A stretch of DNA of 64,000 nt from Asterionellopsis glacialis (Eukaryota; Bacillariophyta; Plagiogrammaphyceae; Rhaphoneidales; Asterionellopsidaceae). Below the pieces are notes generated by a model. The model was not told where the DNA came from and did no database searches. It saw only the letters and a program-made list of their open reading frames with translations. Positions 19,471 through 29,387 of this stretch are shown here, piece after piece (positions within the stretch are counted from its first letter, which is position 1; the number at the start of each line of letters is the position of its first letter). The translations under genes and the position numbers were made by a program. The stretch is taken from contig WKLE02000021.1 of the NCBI GenBank assembly GCA_014885115.2, positions 1 to 64,000 on the forward strand, in the 5' to 3' direction.

Positions 19471-21252
19471 ATGGAAGCCCTGCAGTCCTTTACGCTATGC
19501 CCTTCAAACGGCTTCTCGACCAACAATAAAGAAAACGGACCTTCGTCTGTGCCATCATTTCTCCAAGACAAAAATAGAAATATCTTTAGACCGATTCTTC
19601 AAGAAAATGCATTTTCAGAAGTCACGCGAGTTATTCGAGCTTCGCCCTTCGAAGCTGTGGTTCATAAGCGCAATTTGCCAAGGTCAGGCACAATATCGCC
19701 TCTTAACTTTGAAGAGTATCAAGCGTGGAAAGCTGGTTGTAAAAGAGAAGCACCGCTTAATCATATTAGCCTTCCACAAAGTGCAGAAAAACAAATGGAT
19801 TCTTCAAATGACTCCGTCCGTATCGTTGGAGACTTGCCTGTTCCATCATGGCCATTGCGAGGGGAGAATGAGAATGATAGCTGGAAGGAAAAATTTCTGA
19901 GGTCAGAAATCGCACGAACTCAACTGAGTACCAATTTAATGACACTACTTGAAGAAAATAGGAAGTTGCGAATCAAAATGATGAGCCTTGAGGCTTCGTT
20001 GGTCCGGGAACAAAATCGCAGTAGCAAGCATGAGGAGTTCTTCCGAAGTCAAAGATTCAGCGACCCTTCAAACAAAAGTATAGACAAATCCGAGTCAAAT
20101 CCTACAGTGCCTGTACCACAAGCGGATTCGCCCGGCAGAAAGGAGGATTCTCCAGTATCAATACTCAAGAACCAGGTTTCACAAAACCATAATTTAAAAC
20201 GCAGAAGCACTTCCCGCAAAAGTGAAGGTAAATCATGCTATCCTGAAAAAGAAACCAAAGAGTCACCCCTTTCAAAGACACTAAAAGATGGTTCACCAAT
20301 GTGCGAGCGCGAAACGAATTATCAAAATGGCGGAAGCAGTAATTCCTGCTCTACCACTCCAGTATCAGACTCCAAAGCAGTAAAAAGTCTCGAGGGCGAC
20401 TGCAACGTCACTGAACATGGATGCAGTAAAATACTGTTCTCGCCTGTCCTAGATGCCAGTAATTTCTCAGGCGTTATTAGCGAGAATGAAGTCAATGCTT
20501 CGTGCCAAGAAGCCGCAAACAAGGAGGAGAATGACTCATCACATATAGAGTTTGCACCAGATCGACAAGAGGAAACTTGCGGGACTGAAGATAACATTTT
20601 ACCTAATCATTCAGTTTACACAGAAGAAGATCACGCCTCGGTTCTTGAGGACGCACCAGTTTGTAAACAGGATGCTTCCAACGGCAAGCGGCAAGTGTTG
20701 GTACCCTCTTGTGAGAATGATGAGAATAGCCTATTTTCAGATAAAGAATCAAATGGTTGTCAGATTAACTCTCGACGAGGATGCCGTGCCTTACCGACAT
20801 CGCCTGACGACATGAGCGTTAGTGCAGCTTGTGATCATGTAATCCCAAAGCTCTCATCCCAAGTTAGGATGACAAGAAGTCGTACAAAAAAAACAGAAAT
20901 TACTACCAAAGCTGAGGATCGCACGTGCAGTAACCGCGCATTGGAAGTCGCTGATGGCGAGTGTAGCGAGAACACTGAGAAAAAGGAAACAATGTCTGGT
21001 AAAATTACTACTAGAAGAAGAGCCAAGAAGGATAGAGCTGAAAGGAAGATTGACACATTTGATGATGACATTTTATGCCTATCCCCCATTGAAAAACATC
21101 CAGAAGACGGCGGACTTTATGATGTTCTTTCTATGTCAAAGAATGAAACTAAAGAAAACGGTAGAACCGATAAGCGAAAGAAAAACGAAGTCAGCTTATT
21201 TGATAATTTTCAAGCGCCTGCACTGAAGAGACAGCGAAGGCGGAAAAGGTAA
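19471..21252 (+). CDS. KEN-box coiled-coil nuclear-type protein, unidentified
   Basis: A 593-residue protein I cannot name. It has a KEN box at 20-22 (NNKENGPS) and another at 561-563, motifs recognised by the anaphase-promoting complex. A coiled coil at about 136-180 contains SWKEKFLRSEIARTQ and LLEENRKLRIKMMSLE. The rest is Ser/Glu-rich and disordered, with basic patches TTRRRAKKDRAERK and the terminal KRQRRRKR that look like nuclear signals. The short coiled coil recalls geminin or shugoshin (both cell-cycle regulated), but C-terminal signatures of those families are not seen. The stop codon overlaps a strong splice donor (AAAAG|GTAAGG at 21249), so the true C-terminus may lie in a short downstream exon. 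The start at 19471 is the first ATG. Confidence 0.7.
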   Translation: MEALQSFTLCPSNGFSTNNKENGPSSVPSFLQDKNRNIFRPILQENAFSEVTRVIRASPFEAVVHKRNLPRSGTISPLNFEEYQAWKAGCKREAPLNHISLPQSAEKQMDSSNDSVRIVGDLPVPSWPLRGENENDSWKEKFLRSEIARTQLSTNLMTLLEENRKLRIKMMSLEASLVREQNRSSKHEEFFRSQRFSDPSNKSIDKSESNPTVPVPQADSPGRKEDSPVSILKNQVSQNHNLKRRSTSRKSEGKSCYPEKETKESPLSKTLKDGSPMCERETNYQNGGSSNSCSTTPVSDSKAVKSLEGDCNVTEHGCSKILFSPVLDASNFSGVISENEVNASCQEAANKEENDSSHIEFAPDRQEETCGTEDNILPNHSVYTEEDHASVLEDAPVCKQDASNGKRQVLVPSCENDENSLFSDKESNGCQINSRRGCRALPTSPDDMSVSAACDHVIPKLSSQVRMTRSRTKKTEITTKAEDRTCSNRALEVADGECSENTEKKETMSGKITTRRRAKKDRAERKIDTFDDDILCLSPIEKHPEDGGLYDVLSMSKNETKENGRTDKRKKNEVSLFDNFQAPALKRQRRRKR

Positions 21253-21359
21253 GGTTTCACTAAGCTATACTAAATTTAATTAGAAGATGGTCTAATACTT
21301 ACTCTCTCTAGCACATACCAACTAGGACCTAGTCGAGACTGACAGAACGATTATTTCCA

Positions 21360-22415
21360 TTATATACAAACCAGGTCCTGTATGTCATCTTCCGTGAGAA
21401 TTTTGATATATACCTCAGTTGCCCCCAAACAGTCTCCTTCCGTGTCCAATACTTTGGTTGCGTGTAATGAGACAACTTGCCTATCATCGACGTACAAGAG
21501 CTCGTTCAGTGAATCTAACACAAACTTTGCAAGATTGTCTACATCAGTTCTAGTTGGAGCAAGCATATGCGGCGCTGTGGGTCGGAGACGCCCCGGTCCG
21601 GGTTTACTGCCTACGAAATGGTTTCTTGGCCGACGCAACCGAAATACAAGACGCATTTCGAGGTATTGTTCGTCCGAAAATAGCGGGATTTTACATGTCG
21701 AATTATGCTCTGGAGAAGTCATATTTCTTACAACCTGTTTAAAAGCCTCTTGGGCTTGAGCTGATGGATTGTACATGAAACCACGAGAGGTGCGATGTCG
21801 ACGCAGAGGAATCGGCTTTCCTCGGACAGTAAATCGAATCATTTGACTCTGTGTCAATTCGGTAACATTGCTTGTGGCACATGTTTCGTTGTTGGATTGC
21901 AAAGAAGACAATGTCTCGACTTGAAACGTATCCGAATTTTTTCGCCAATATAACGGATCTTGCACATCACCTTTCTTCTTTTTAAACTTTTTTTTCTTTT
22001 TTCTTTTTTTCTCCGTTTGCCCCTCAGCCTTCGTATTACTTTTGTCAGTAACTTTTCCTTTCGATAATTTCGTCTTTTTGGAAGGCCGACTTCCCTTTGG
22101 TCGTCCTCTTTTAGATTTTGTTTTTGTTTTCTTTTCCTTCTTATCGTCTGCTGCTTTTGTCGCAAATAGATTCCTCCCACTCGTTGCGATGGAGCAAGTA
22201 TTTTGCAATCGATGACACCCTCGTATGCCACCAACTACCAATCCAGTAGGACGGGTTAGAAATCCTTCAACCACTCGCAAGGTAAAGCATTGTGAATTGG
22301 GAAAGGTATTTGTATTCAGTATCATGTACAAATAAATCCAACATGAGAAAAATGGAATGGAAAGCCTGGAAAGGCAAAGCATTGAATGAGGTCGTCGTCT
22401 TTTAAATCCAACCAT
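21360..22415 (-). CDS. RusA-type Holliday junction resolvase, organelle-directed
   Basis: The C-terminal half (about 192-345 of 351) is a RusA fold: FTVRGKPIPLRRHR, YNPSAQAQEAFKQVV, then the catalytic block RTDVDNLAKFVLDSLNELLY with acidic residues D291, D293 and D301, Lys297 and D310/D311 in YVDD. Escherichia coli RusA has the equivalent DIDN..K...D and DD. RusA resolves four-way DNA junctions as a dimer. The N-terminus carries a hydrophobic segment (about 12-33) ending before SQCF, then a long basic linker with an AT-hook-like RGRP (103-106) and Lys runs. A leader on a bacterial/phage-type resolvase suggests plastid or mitochondrial DNA recombination, which is inference. The start is ATG 22415; the gene is convergent with the KEN-box gene. 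Confidence 0.85.
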   Translation of the reverse strand: MVGFKRRRPHSMLCLSRLSIPFFSCWIYLYMILNTNTFPNSQCFTLRVVEGFLTRPTGLVVGGIRGCHRLQNTCSIATSGRNLFATKAADDKKEKKTKTKSKRGRPKGSRPSKKTKLSKGKVTDKSNTKAEGQTEKKRKKKKKFKKKKGDVQDPLYWRKNSDTFQVETLSSLQSNNETCATSNVTELTQSQMIRFTVRGKPIPLRRHRTSRGFMYNPSAQAQEAFKQVVRNMTSPEHNSTCKIPLFSDEQYLEMRLVFRLRRPRNHFVGSKPGPGRLRPTAPHMLAPTRTDVDNLAKFVLDSLNELLYVDDRQVVSLHATKVLDTEGDCLGATEVYIKILTEDDIQDLVCI

Positions 22416-23096
22416 GGTTAGATGAAATAGGGATACAGTATGATGTCTTCCAACTCCTTTTTCGACTCAAAATTCTATCAAGTTTTCTATTTTGGAATAT
22501 GAATAGAACAAACTTTAGCGTATTCACTAGAGAAGTCGATTAGCAGGTACTTGTATTGGGTGAGAAAGACAAGAGTTATCGGTATCATTGTGTCGGATGT
22601 CCACCGGTGCTCACCCGTGTCAGTTTTCGATTTTTTATGATTTTTTTAGTTTTTGGATTTCAGATCGGACACTCTGGTGGACTAGAGAGGATCTCCCAGG
22701 ATCTTGTGTAGGATTAAGGTTCACATATCTTTAACCTTTGCATATATATTTCGAAGTTTGCACCACAGAACAACTTCTTGGAGCTTCGGTAGCCCTCGAA
22801 TGATACAACCAAAAAATCTCGCACGTAGAAAAGATTACAATATGGTACGTACCCCCGAAATCTTTTTCCACACCCAGGAAGCGAATGATTCTCTCTGGTC
22901 TCTTCCTCAAAATCCCTCTGTCCCGAGACACGCTTTTTTTTTCGCCATCTTGCCACGCCCAAAGCTGTTCGAGAAGCACTCACATTTGAATGTACGGTAG
23001 AGAGTCATTCCAAGATCTTCTTTTCATGAAAGTGAAGTACCCTAGTTTGTAAGACGTCGTCGCAGAGATCATTGAAGAATCAACAACTAGACTACA
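22416..23096. other. Divergent promoter region of RusA and UBA1
   Basis: The 681-bp region between divergent starts. T-rich tracts occupy 22630-22660. The short overlapping ORFs at 22704-23000 on both strands are not credible genes. Confidence 0.5.
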
Positions 23097-26000
23097 ATGG
23101 CCGCAGAAACCACTCCAATGGAGACTACAGCTACGGCTGATGTCGACGAAAAATTGTATTCGCGCCAGCTTTATGTGATGGGTCATGAAGCGCAACGTCG
23201 AATGATGGCATCCAAAGCATTGATCATTGGATTATCCGGACTAGGCGTGGAAGTTGCCAAAAATTGTATCTTGGCAGGTATCAGTGGTATAACTCTTTTA
23301 GATCCATGTGAGGTCAATTCCTTCGATTTGGGTGGAAATTTCTATCTCCCTACAGAGGGCAAAGGCAGAGCTCAATTATGCGAAAAGGCACTCGGTGAAC
23401 TTAACCCATACGTGGATGTGACTACTGCTGTAGTCGACGATTTATCTGTCGAGTCTATTTTGCCAGTTATTGCAGGCTATACTTGTGTAGCTATCACTGT
23501 GCCCCTCCCCGAAAGCACACTAAAGGCAATCAATGAGAAATGCCGTGAAGTAAACGCTTCCTTCATTTACACCCTCGCAACAGGATGCTTCGGAAAGGTA
23601 TTTTGCGACTTTGGACCAAAATTCATTTGCAGTGATAAGGACGGGAACCCTCCTGCCACTTCCCAAGTTGAAACTGTGTTACAAGAAAATCCTGCTGTTG
23701 TCAAAGTCCTGGAAGACCAAGGGAGACACGGATTAGAAACAGGTGATTTTGTAACCTTTGCCAAGATAAAAGGTGGAAACGGTAAAATTGAGTCTGGCAA
23801 AACATACGAAGTAAACGTGACTGGACCTTTTACATTTGAACTCGTTGGCGTGGATATGTCGGGTGAGGATCCAAGTTTGCAAGTAACTCAGGGATATATC
23901 ACTCAAGTAAAGAAACCAGTAGAGCTAAACTTCAAACCCTATACTGAAGCGTTAGAAGATCCTGGGGAATTCATGTTGTCAGACTTTGCTAAATTTGATC
24001 GTCCTCCGGTCTTGCATCTTGCCTACAGAGCCTTATCTGCCTATCTAGTAGAACATGGTGAATTTCCAAATCCTGATGATGTAACACAGGCAAAGGCTGT
24101 TTTGGAAAAAGCGAAAGCGCTCGACAAGGATAACCTTTTGGAAGGAAAGGAGCGCATTGTGATGCATTTGGCGTCAGGATCAAAAGCTATCTTGTCACCC
24201 ATGTGCGCGGCACTTGGTGGTATCGTTGGTCAGGAGGTACTCAAGGCATGTTCTGGAAAATTCTCACCAATCAATGGATTCTTTTATCTGGATGCCGACG
24301 AATGCTTGCCAGAAGATCTTTTGCCGCCCGAGGAAGTTGCGCCCCAGAACTCTCGCTACGACTCGCAGATTGCTTGCTTTGGAAAGACTGCTCAAGAGAA
24401 GATTTTGGGTCTGAATTACTTTATTATCGGCGCTGGTGCCATTGGGTGTGAAATGCTAAAGAACTGGGCCATGATGGGAGTCGGCTGTGGACCCACTGGG
24501 CACATTCACGTGACTGATATGGATCGTATCGAAAAAAGTAATCTCTCTCGTCAATTCTTGTTCCGAAATACTGACATTAACGGGTTCAAGTCTACCGTCG
24601 CAGGAAAGGCTGCCCAAGCTATGAACCCTGCTATGAATGTAACTACATACCAAGAGAAGGTTGCAGCTGATACCGAGCATCTCTTTGGAGATGACTTTTA
24701 CGACAAACTTGATGGTGTCTGTACTGCTTTGGACAATGTTGAAGCACGACTTTATGTCGATCGTCGATGCTTGTTTTACCGTCTTCCTATGCTAGAGAGT
24801 GGAACGCTAGGCACCAAGGGTAACACTCAAGTTGTGGTACCTCATTTGACGGAGAATTATGGAGCCACCAGAGATCCACCGGAGAAGAGTATTCCTGTGT
24901 GCACTCTGAAGAATTTTCCGAATCAGATCGAACACACATTGCAATGGGCACGAGACTATTTTGAGGGCGAGTTCAAGCAAAGTGCGGAAGAGGTAAATTC
25001 ATACTTAGGCATGTCACCAGAAGCCTATACGGAAAGTTTGGAGCCTAACACAAAGGTGGAAACACTCAAGACGATCCAAAAGACATTGGTGGAAGATCGC
25101 CCTGTGACATTTGAAGATTGTGTTGTCTGGGCACGACTTCGATTCGAAAGTATGTTCAATAATCAGATTCGTCAGCTTCTTCACAACTTTCCAGAAGACC
25201 AAGTTACTTCTAGTGGAGCTAAGTTTTGGTCTGGATCTAAACGTTGCCCCAAGCCGTTGTCATTCGATCTGGAGAATTCTTGTGAAGATGCTAGAATGCG
25301 CAATCACTTTGATTTTGTAGTAGCAGCAGCTAATCTTCGCGCAAGCATGTTTGGTATCAAGGGAAGAACCGATGAAGATTATTTCAGAGAAGTACTCAAA
25401 AATGTTATTGTGCCTGACTTTTCGCCCAAAGATGGTGTCAAAATCGCGGCCAACGATGCAGAGGCAGAGGCTGACAACGGTGGCATGGACAGTGGCGATA
25501 CCGAAGCAGAAAACGTTTTGAATACCCTCCCAAAGCAGAGTGAACTTGCAGGTTTTAAGTTGAATCCGATTGACTTCGATAAGGACTTTGATGACCATAT
25601 GCTCTTTGTCACTGCTTGCTCCAATCTCCGTGCTTTGAACTACTCAATTCCCACCGAAGATACGCATCGTTCTCGTGCCATTGCTGGCCGCATTATCCCT
25701 GCTATCGCTACCACAACAGCTCTTGTGACCGGACTTATTTGCTTTGAGCTTTATAAGATTGTAGGGACTGCACGGAATGAGCTGAAAATTGACGCGCTAA
25801 AGAACTGTTTCCTCAATCTCGCTATTCCTTTTATGACTCTCAGTGAGCCTACGATGCCTTCTAAAACAAAGGCCATGCTTCAAGGGGAGGAATGGAATTG
25901 GACTGCGTGGGATAGTCTGGACATGAACGAGGGTGACATTACACTTGGTGAGTTCATGGATCTATTTGAGAAGAAATACAACTTGGAGATTTCCATGATC

Positions 26001-26210
26001 AGTTACGGTGTATCCATCCTCTATTCTTTCTTTGCCAACAAGAAAAAAGTGGAAGAACGAAAGAAAATGAAAATGTCAGAAGTGATCACAAGCATCAACA
26101 AGAAGGAGTTTCCTCCAAACCAGCTCTTTATTGTCCTGGAAGTTATTGCTAACGATCTTACCACTGACGAAGAAGTTGAACTTCCTTACGTGAAATTCCG
26201 TTTCCGATAG
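23097..26210 (+). CDS. UBA1: Ubiquitin-activating enzyme E1
   Basis: E1 adenylates ubiquitin with ATP, then carries it as a thioester and passes it to E2 enzymes. The intronless 1037-residue ORF has the full two-repeat layout: inactive adenylation half starting YSRQLYVMGHEAQRRM and LSGLGVEVAKN, the first and second catalytic Cys half domains, the active adenylation half with FIIGAGAIGCEMLKNWAMMG and DMDRIEKSNLSRQFLFR, and the ubiquitin-fold domain ending LPYVKFRFR. The catalytic Cys is residue 602 in SIPVCTLKNFPN (yeast Uba1 Cys600). Length is within the usual range (1024-1058). This is canonical ubiquitin E1, not the SUMO or NEDD8 E1, because both halves are in one chain and motifs match Uba1. 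Confidence 0.97.
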   Translation: MAAETTPMETTATADVDEKLYSRQLYVMGHEAQRRMMASKALIIGLSGLGVEVAKNCILAGISGITLLDPCEVNSFDLGGNFYLPTEGKGRAQLCEKALGELNPYVDVTTAVVDDLSVESILPVIAGYTCVAITVPLPESTLKAINEKCREVNASFIYTLATGCFGKVFCDFGPKFICSDKDGNPPATSQVETVLQENPAVVKVLEDQGRHGLETGDFVTFAKIKGGNGKIESGKTYEVNVTGPFTFELVGVDMSGEDPSLQVTQGYITQVKKPVELNFKPYTEALEDPGEFMLSDFAKFDRPPVLHLAYRALSAYLVEHGEFPNPDDVTQAKAVLEKAKALDKDNLLEGKERIVMHLASGSKAILSPMCAALGGIVGQEVLKACSGKFSPINGFFYLDADECLPEDLLPPEEVAPQNSRYDSQIACFGKTAQEKILGLNYFIIGAGAIGCEMLKNWAMMGVGCGPTGHIHVTDMDRIEKSNLSRQFLFRNTDINGFKSTVAGKAAQAMNPAMNVTTYQEKVAADTEHLFGDDFYDKLDGVCTALDNVEARLYVDRRCLFYRLPMLESGTLGTKGNTQVVVPHLTENYGATRDPPEKSIPVCTLKNFPNQIEHTLQWARDYFEGEFKQSAEEVNSYLGMSPEAYTESLEPNTKVETLKTIQKTLVEDRPVTFEDCVVWARLRFESMFNNQIRQLLHNFPEDQVTSSGAKFWSGSKRCPKPLSFDLENSCEDARMRNHFDFVVAAANLRASMFGIKGRTDEDYFREVLKNVIVPDFSPKDGVKIAANDAEAEADNGGMDSGDTEAENVLNTLPKQSELAGFKLNPIDFDKDFDDHMLFVTACSNLRALNYSIPTEDTHRSRAIAGRIIPAIATTTALVTGLICFELYKIVGTARNELKIDALKNCFLNLAIPFMTLSEPTMPSKTKAMLQGEEWNWTAWDSLDMNEGDITLGEFMDLFEKKYNLEISMISYGVSILYSFFANKKKVEERKKMKMSEVITSINKKEFPPNQLFIVLEVIANDLTTDEEVELPYVKFRFR

Positions 26211-26622
26211 ATCTACGGCAGTAACGATTTTATTGTTTGGTCCAAACTGTGTGTATTAGACGCTATGGTAACCGGGAAATCATCAAAAAATAGGTATGTT
26301 TTGCAGAAAGATGCATTTTAGAACTTTAAAAATTAGTCATACTTCTTCAACATCATTAGCAAAGTATACAATCTTAGTCAGGCGATGAAAAAATTGAGAG
26401 TATAAATCATTTCAAATTACAAACAAAATATTTTCGGAATCATCAGCATTGCAAATGCATGATCGTGGTTTTTTTTCCCTCTCTCTCTTGGTAAAGGAAA
26501 ACGCTTCTAGATTTGATGTTGCCATTAATGATAATTTTTTTGGTCATTTTTGTCGGGAGCAAATATTTTACCTCTAACCTTTGTGCGGTGAGTATGCTAG
26601 CACAAAGGTCAAAAGATTTTGC
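26211..26622. other. Short intergenic region
   Basis: About 410 bp between the UBA1 stop and the FAHD1-like start, both on plus. AT-rich and featureless apart from T-runs near 26470 and 26535. Confidence 0.5.
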
Positions 26623-27477
26623 ATGTCAAAACGACAACCGCAACAGCCCAAAACATCTCTGATCTGTTCGTTAGCCCATGATCAATCTTTTCAACATTCT
26701 CTAGCTAGAGAGGACTTTCTACAAAAATATACCATGATACCGGAAATCGTGCTCTCTCATCCTAGTCTCCCTATTCTTGGACGGCGAGTTGCGGGATCAT
26801 CCTCGGGTTGGACTTCGTTGGGTCGCTTTCCTGTGAGTAGGATCTACTGCATCGGCAGGAACTACAGAGAGCACGCCATAGAAATGGGTCACGATCCCGA
26901 CCGAGAACCGCCATTTTTCTTCCAAAAGCCATCGAACGCAGTCGTTGACACTTATGGAGGCGATGGTATCGTTCCTTACCCACCCATGACCTCGAATCTA
27001 CATTTCGAAGGAGAACTCGTCGTTTGCATAGGAAAAGAGGGTGGCGGCCACAAACCACTATCTTTGGAAGAAGTAGAGTCTCATATTTTTGGATATGCGA
27101 TTGGGTGCGACTTAACTAGACGGGATTTACAAGCCGAAGCAAAAAAATTGTCTAGACCATGGGCTGTGGCAAAGGGATTCGATTTTTCTGCACCTTGTGG
27201 ACCCGTAGTCCCAAAGGATCAAATTTCTATAACCGGTACTACGCATCTTACGCTCAAGGTGGGCGGAGAGACACGACAAGAGACAACCATTGAAAAAATG
27301 ATTTGGTCGATACCTGAAACAATATCATATCTATCAAAATACTTTCGCCTAATGCCAGGAGACTTGATAATGACTGGAACTCCTGCAGGAGTGGGTGCTC
27401 TGAAAATTGACGATGAGGTCACCATAGCTTGTGGTGAGCTACCCCCTTGCAAGTTTACTGTTAAGAGCTCTACCTGA
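26623..27477 (+). CDS. Fumarylacetoacetate hydrolase-family protein, FAHD1-like
   Basis: A protein of 284 residues from ATG 26623, intronless. The FAH fold is clear: IYCIGRNYREHAIEMG, FFQKPSNAVV, the metal-binding HFEGELVV with two acidic ligands, IFGYAIGCDLTRRDLQ supplying the third Asp, AKGFDFSAPCGP with the catalytic Lys, and GDLIMTGTPAGVG near the end. FAHD1 proteins are Mg-dependent acylpyruvases and oxaloacetate decarboxylases, usually mitochondrial. The first 70 residues precede the domain and could hold a presequence; a second ATG (MIPEIVLSHP) is an alternative start. Substrate cannot be read from sequence. It follows UBA1 on the same strand with no functional link apparent. Confidence 0.88.
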   Translation: MSKRQPQQPKTSLICSLAHDQSFQHSLAREDFLQKYTMIPEIVLSHPSLPILGRRVAGSSSGWTSLGRFPVSRIYCIGRNYREHAIEMGHDPDREPPFFFQKPSNAVVDTYGGDGIVPYPPMTSNLHFEGELVVCIGKEGGGHKPLSLEEVESHIFGYAIGCDLTRRDLQAEAKKLSRPWAVAKGFDFSAPCGPVVPKDQISITGTTHLTLKVGGETRQETTIEKMIWSIPETISYLSKYFRLMPGDLIMTGTPAGVGALKIDDEVTIACGELPPCKFTVKSST

Positions 27478-27550
27478 ACAGGTCTTTTGGTTATATACCC
27501 GAGCAAAGAGATGCTCCACTTAGATTTGTTTTAGTTTATATTTCATCAAA

Positions 27551-28774
27551 TTAACGCTTCATCAATACCGACGAAACTGGATTGTATTGCGGAATGGGGC
27601 CCTTGTCACCTTTATAACCAGTGGCAAGAAGCATTTCCTGTCCCATCATCATGATTTCCATTGACTCACCAAAGTTGACCATTGCATCATACACAACATC
27701 GTGCATGCCAGCTGCTAATGCATTTTCCCGTAACTTTATCACATCGTACGGTTTGCCACGAACTTCTCGTAACCCATCAAATAATATCGCAATACCATGT
27801 CGTGCTACCTCTAGGGAATCTGGGATATTTTTCATCGTTTTACAGACAGCTTGAATACCACCAACTCTCACGAGTTCTCCTTTGTTACCTGGGTGCTCAT
27901 AGCACAGTATGAAGAGAGCCCAGAGTGCCCAATTGGCAACATCCTCGTGGTGTCTGTACCAGTCAATGGAATCAAGTATTATTTTTAGACCACCTTCGTC
28001 AACGATTTTCGTACCCATGTAAACATCTCCATCAGCAAGGGCACCGAAAAGAAGGCACCCCCTCCGCTGTAACTCAGCAGATAGCTGTTCTGCCACTTCT
28101 TCTGGTTTATCCGCATTCTTGGCTCTTTTCATAGCTGCCTGGAGCACCTTTACTGGCACATCTAATCCATACTCATCTGCCTCTTGGAGATGCCTTTGCC
28201 GAACATCATCATTCTTAGCTACCAAAGCAAGGAGTGATATAGCTCCCGAAACCACTCCGTCATCATTTGGATACAAATTTTGTAGGACAAAATATGCCGC
28301 CTCTTGGCAGATCAGTTCTAATTTCTCCACATCATTATACGGTTGCTCCTCGCTACCTTTTTGCGTATTTTGTCGTTTTCCGCCTTTTTCTTCTTCTGAC
28401 TTTTCGTCGCAGAGTTTAGCTAGTGTCTTCAGACAAGCATGGCACTGCGATTGAAAAGAGGAGAACTTTTCAGAATTCTCTTCTGCCACAAGACCTTTCA
28501 AGCTTTTAATTTCGTCCAAAATCTCATGTGGCGCCATTTTTGAATATTTAGATTCCGCTTTAAATTCTTTTTTAGCTTCTTGTACAGAATTGAAAATAGC
28601 GATCCCGAATGCCGACAAAACCATCGACGCTCCAATCATCCATCTACCCGTGGATATTACAGCTACTCCGGCTATAACAAGAAAACTCGGAAACGAAATG
28701 AAATCATTGTTTGGCGAAACGAATTGTCCTCCCTCCGGTAGTTGTGGGGGTTGGTTCAATTCAGGTTGTCTCAT
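27551..28774 (-). CDS. Membrane-anchored ARM-repeat-like protein
   Basis: A 407-residue intronless protein of unknown function. After a short Pro-rich N-terminus there are two adjacent hydrophobic segments (about 27-62), then a charged linker and an all-helical C-terminal domain. That domain repeats an ARM/HEAT pattern: RRGCLLFGALADGD, IVDEGGLKIILDSIDWY, VANWALWALFILCYEH, LVRVGGIQAVCKTMKN and VARHGIAILFDGLR. Such folds bind other proteins, so a membrane-tethered scaffold is plausible. The membrane is unknown; no plastid AF motif is present. The start is ATG 28774. Confidence 0.72.
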   Translation of the reverse strand: MRQPELNQPPQLPEGGQFVSPNNDFISFPSFLVIAGVAVISTGRWMIGASMVLSAFGIAIFNSVQEAKKEFKAESKYSKMAPHEILDEIKSLKGLVAEENSEKFSSFQSQCHACLKTLAKLCDEKSEEEKGGKRQNTQKGSEEQPYNDVEKLELICQEAAYFVLQNLYPNDDGVVSGAISLLALVAKNDDVRQRHLQEADEYGLDVPVKVLQAAMKRAKNADKPEEVAEQLSAELQRRGCLLFGALADGDVYMGTKIVDEGGLKIILDSIDWYRHHEDVANWALWALFILCYEHPGNKGELVRVGGIQAVCKTMKNIPDSLEVARHGIAILFDGLREVRGKPYDVIKLRENALAAGMHDVVYDAMVNFGESMEIMMMGQEMLLATGYKGDKGPIPQYNPVSSVLMKR

Positions 28775-29387
28775 GATATAAATAATACTCGGTTCCGCTT
28801 TTTTCAGAGAGACTGATTGTAGACCACTTTTAAAACAATAACAACCTCATAAAGAGCAGTCGGACCACTTTTATCAAGACCGCAGTGAAGAGAGAGATGG
28901 TCAGATTTTGCAGATGCAGATGCAGAGCAGGAAAAAAATAACACGCACCCAAAGAAGTAAGAAAAAGCGAATCGAGTTGCTCGTGCAATGGAAGCCAGAA
29001 AACACAGAGTTGTCAGCCGTCAGCATTTTGTGAGTATCTCTTTCTCATGCTTCAAAAATATTTTAAGATTCTAGATTCTTCAATTTGTGTAAGATTTTCC
29101 ATTATCTTGAAGGAATCCCAAATATCCAGATTGTCTCATAAGAAAAAGCTGCGATTTGATTGGGCGATCTCGCCTTGACACGACTGCTGAGACAACACGA
29201 CACATCTCGCTTCCCATTTTCGCATGACATCAATTAGGGCTTCTCATTCTCGATATCACCCTTTACCCCCAAAGAAGTCAAGAGACAGAAGGCAAGGGGT
29301 GAAAGTTCAAAACAAAACTAAGAACACAGGAAACAGATTTATTCTCCTATAGACAACAACGAAGATAACAACAATAATTTTTCAAAC
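28775..29387. other. Divergent promoter region
   Basis: The 613-bp region between the ARM-like gene and eEF1B. Small direct repeats of GCAGAT occur near 28912-28925. No gene is seen. Confidence 0.5.
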
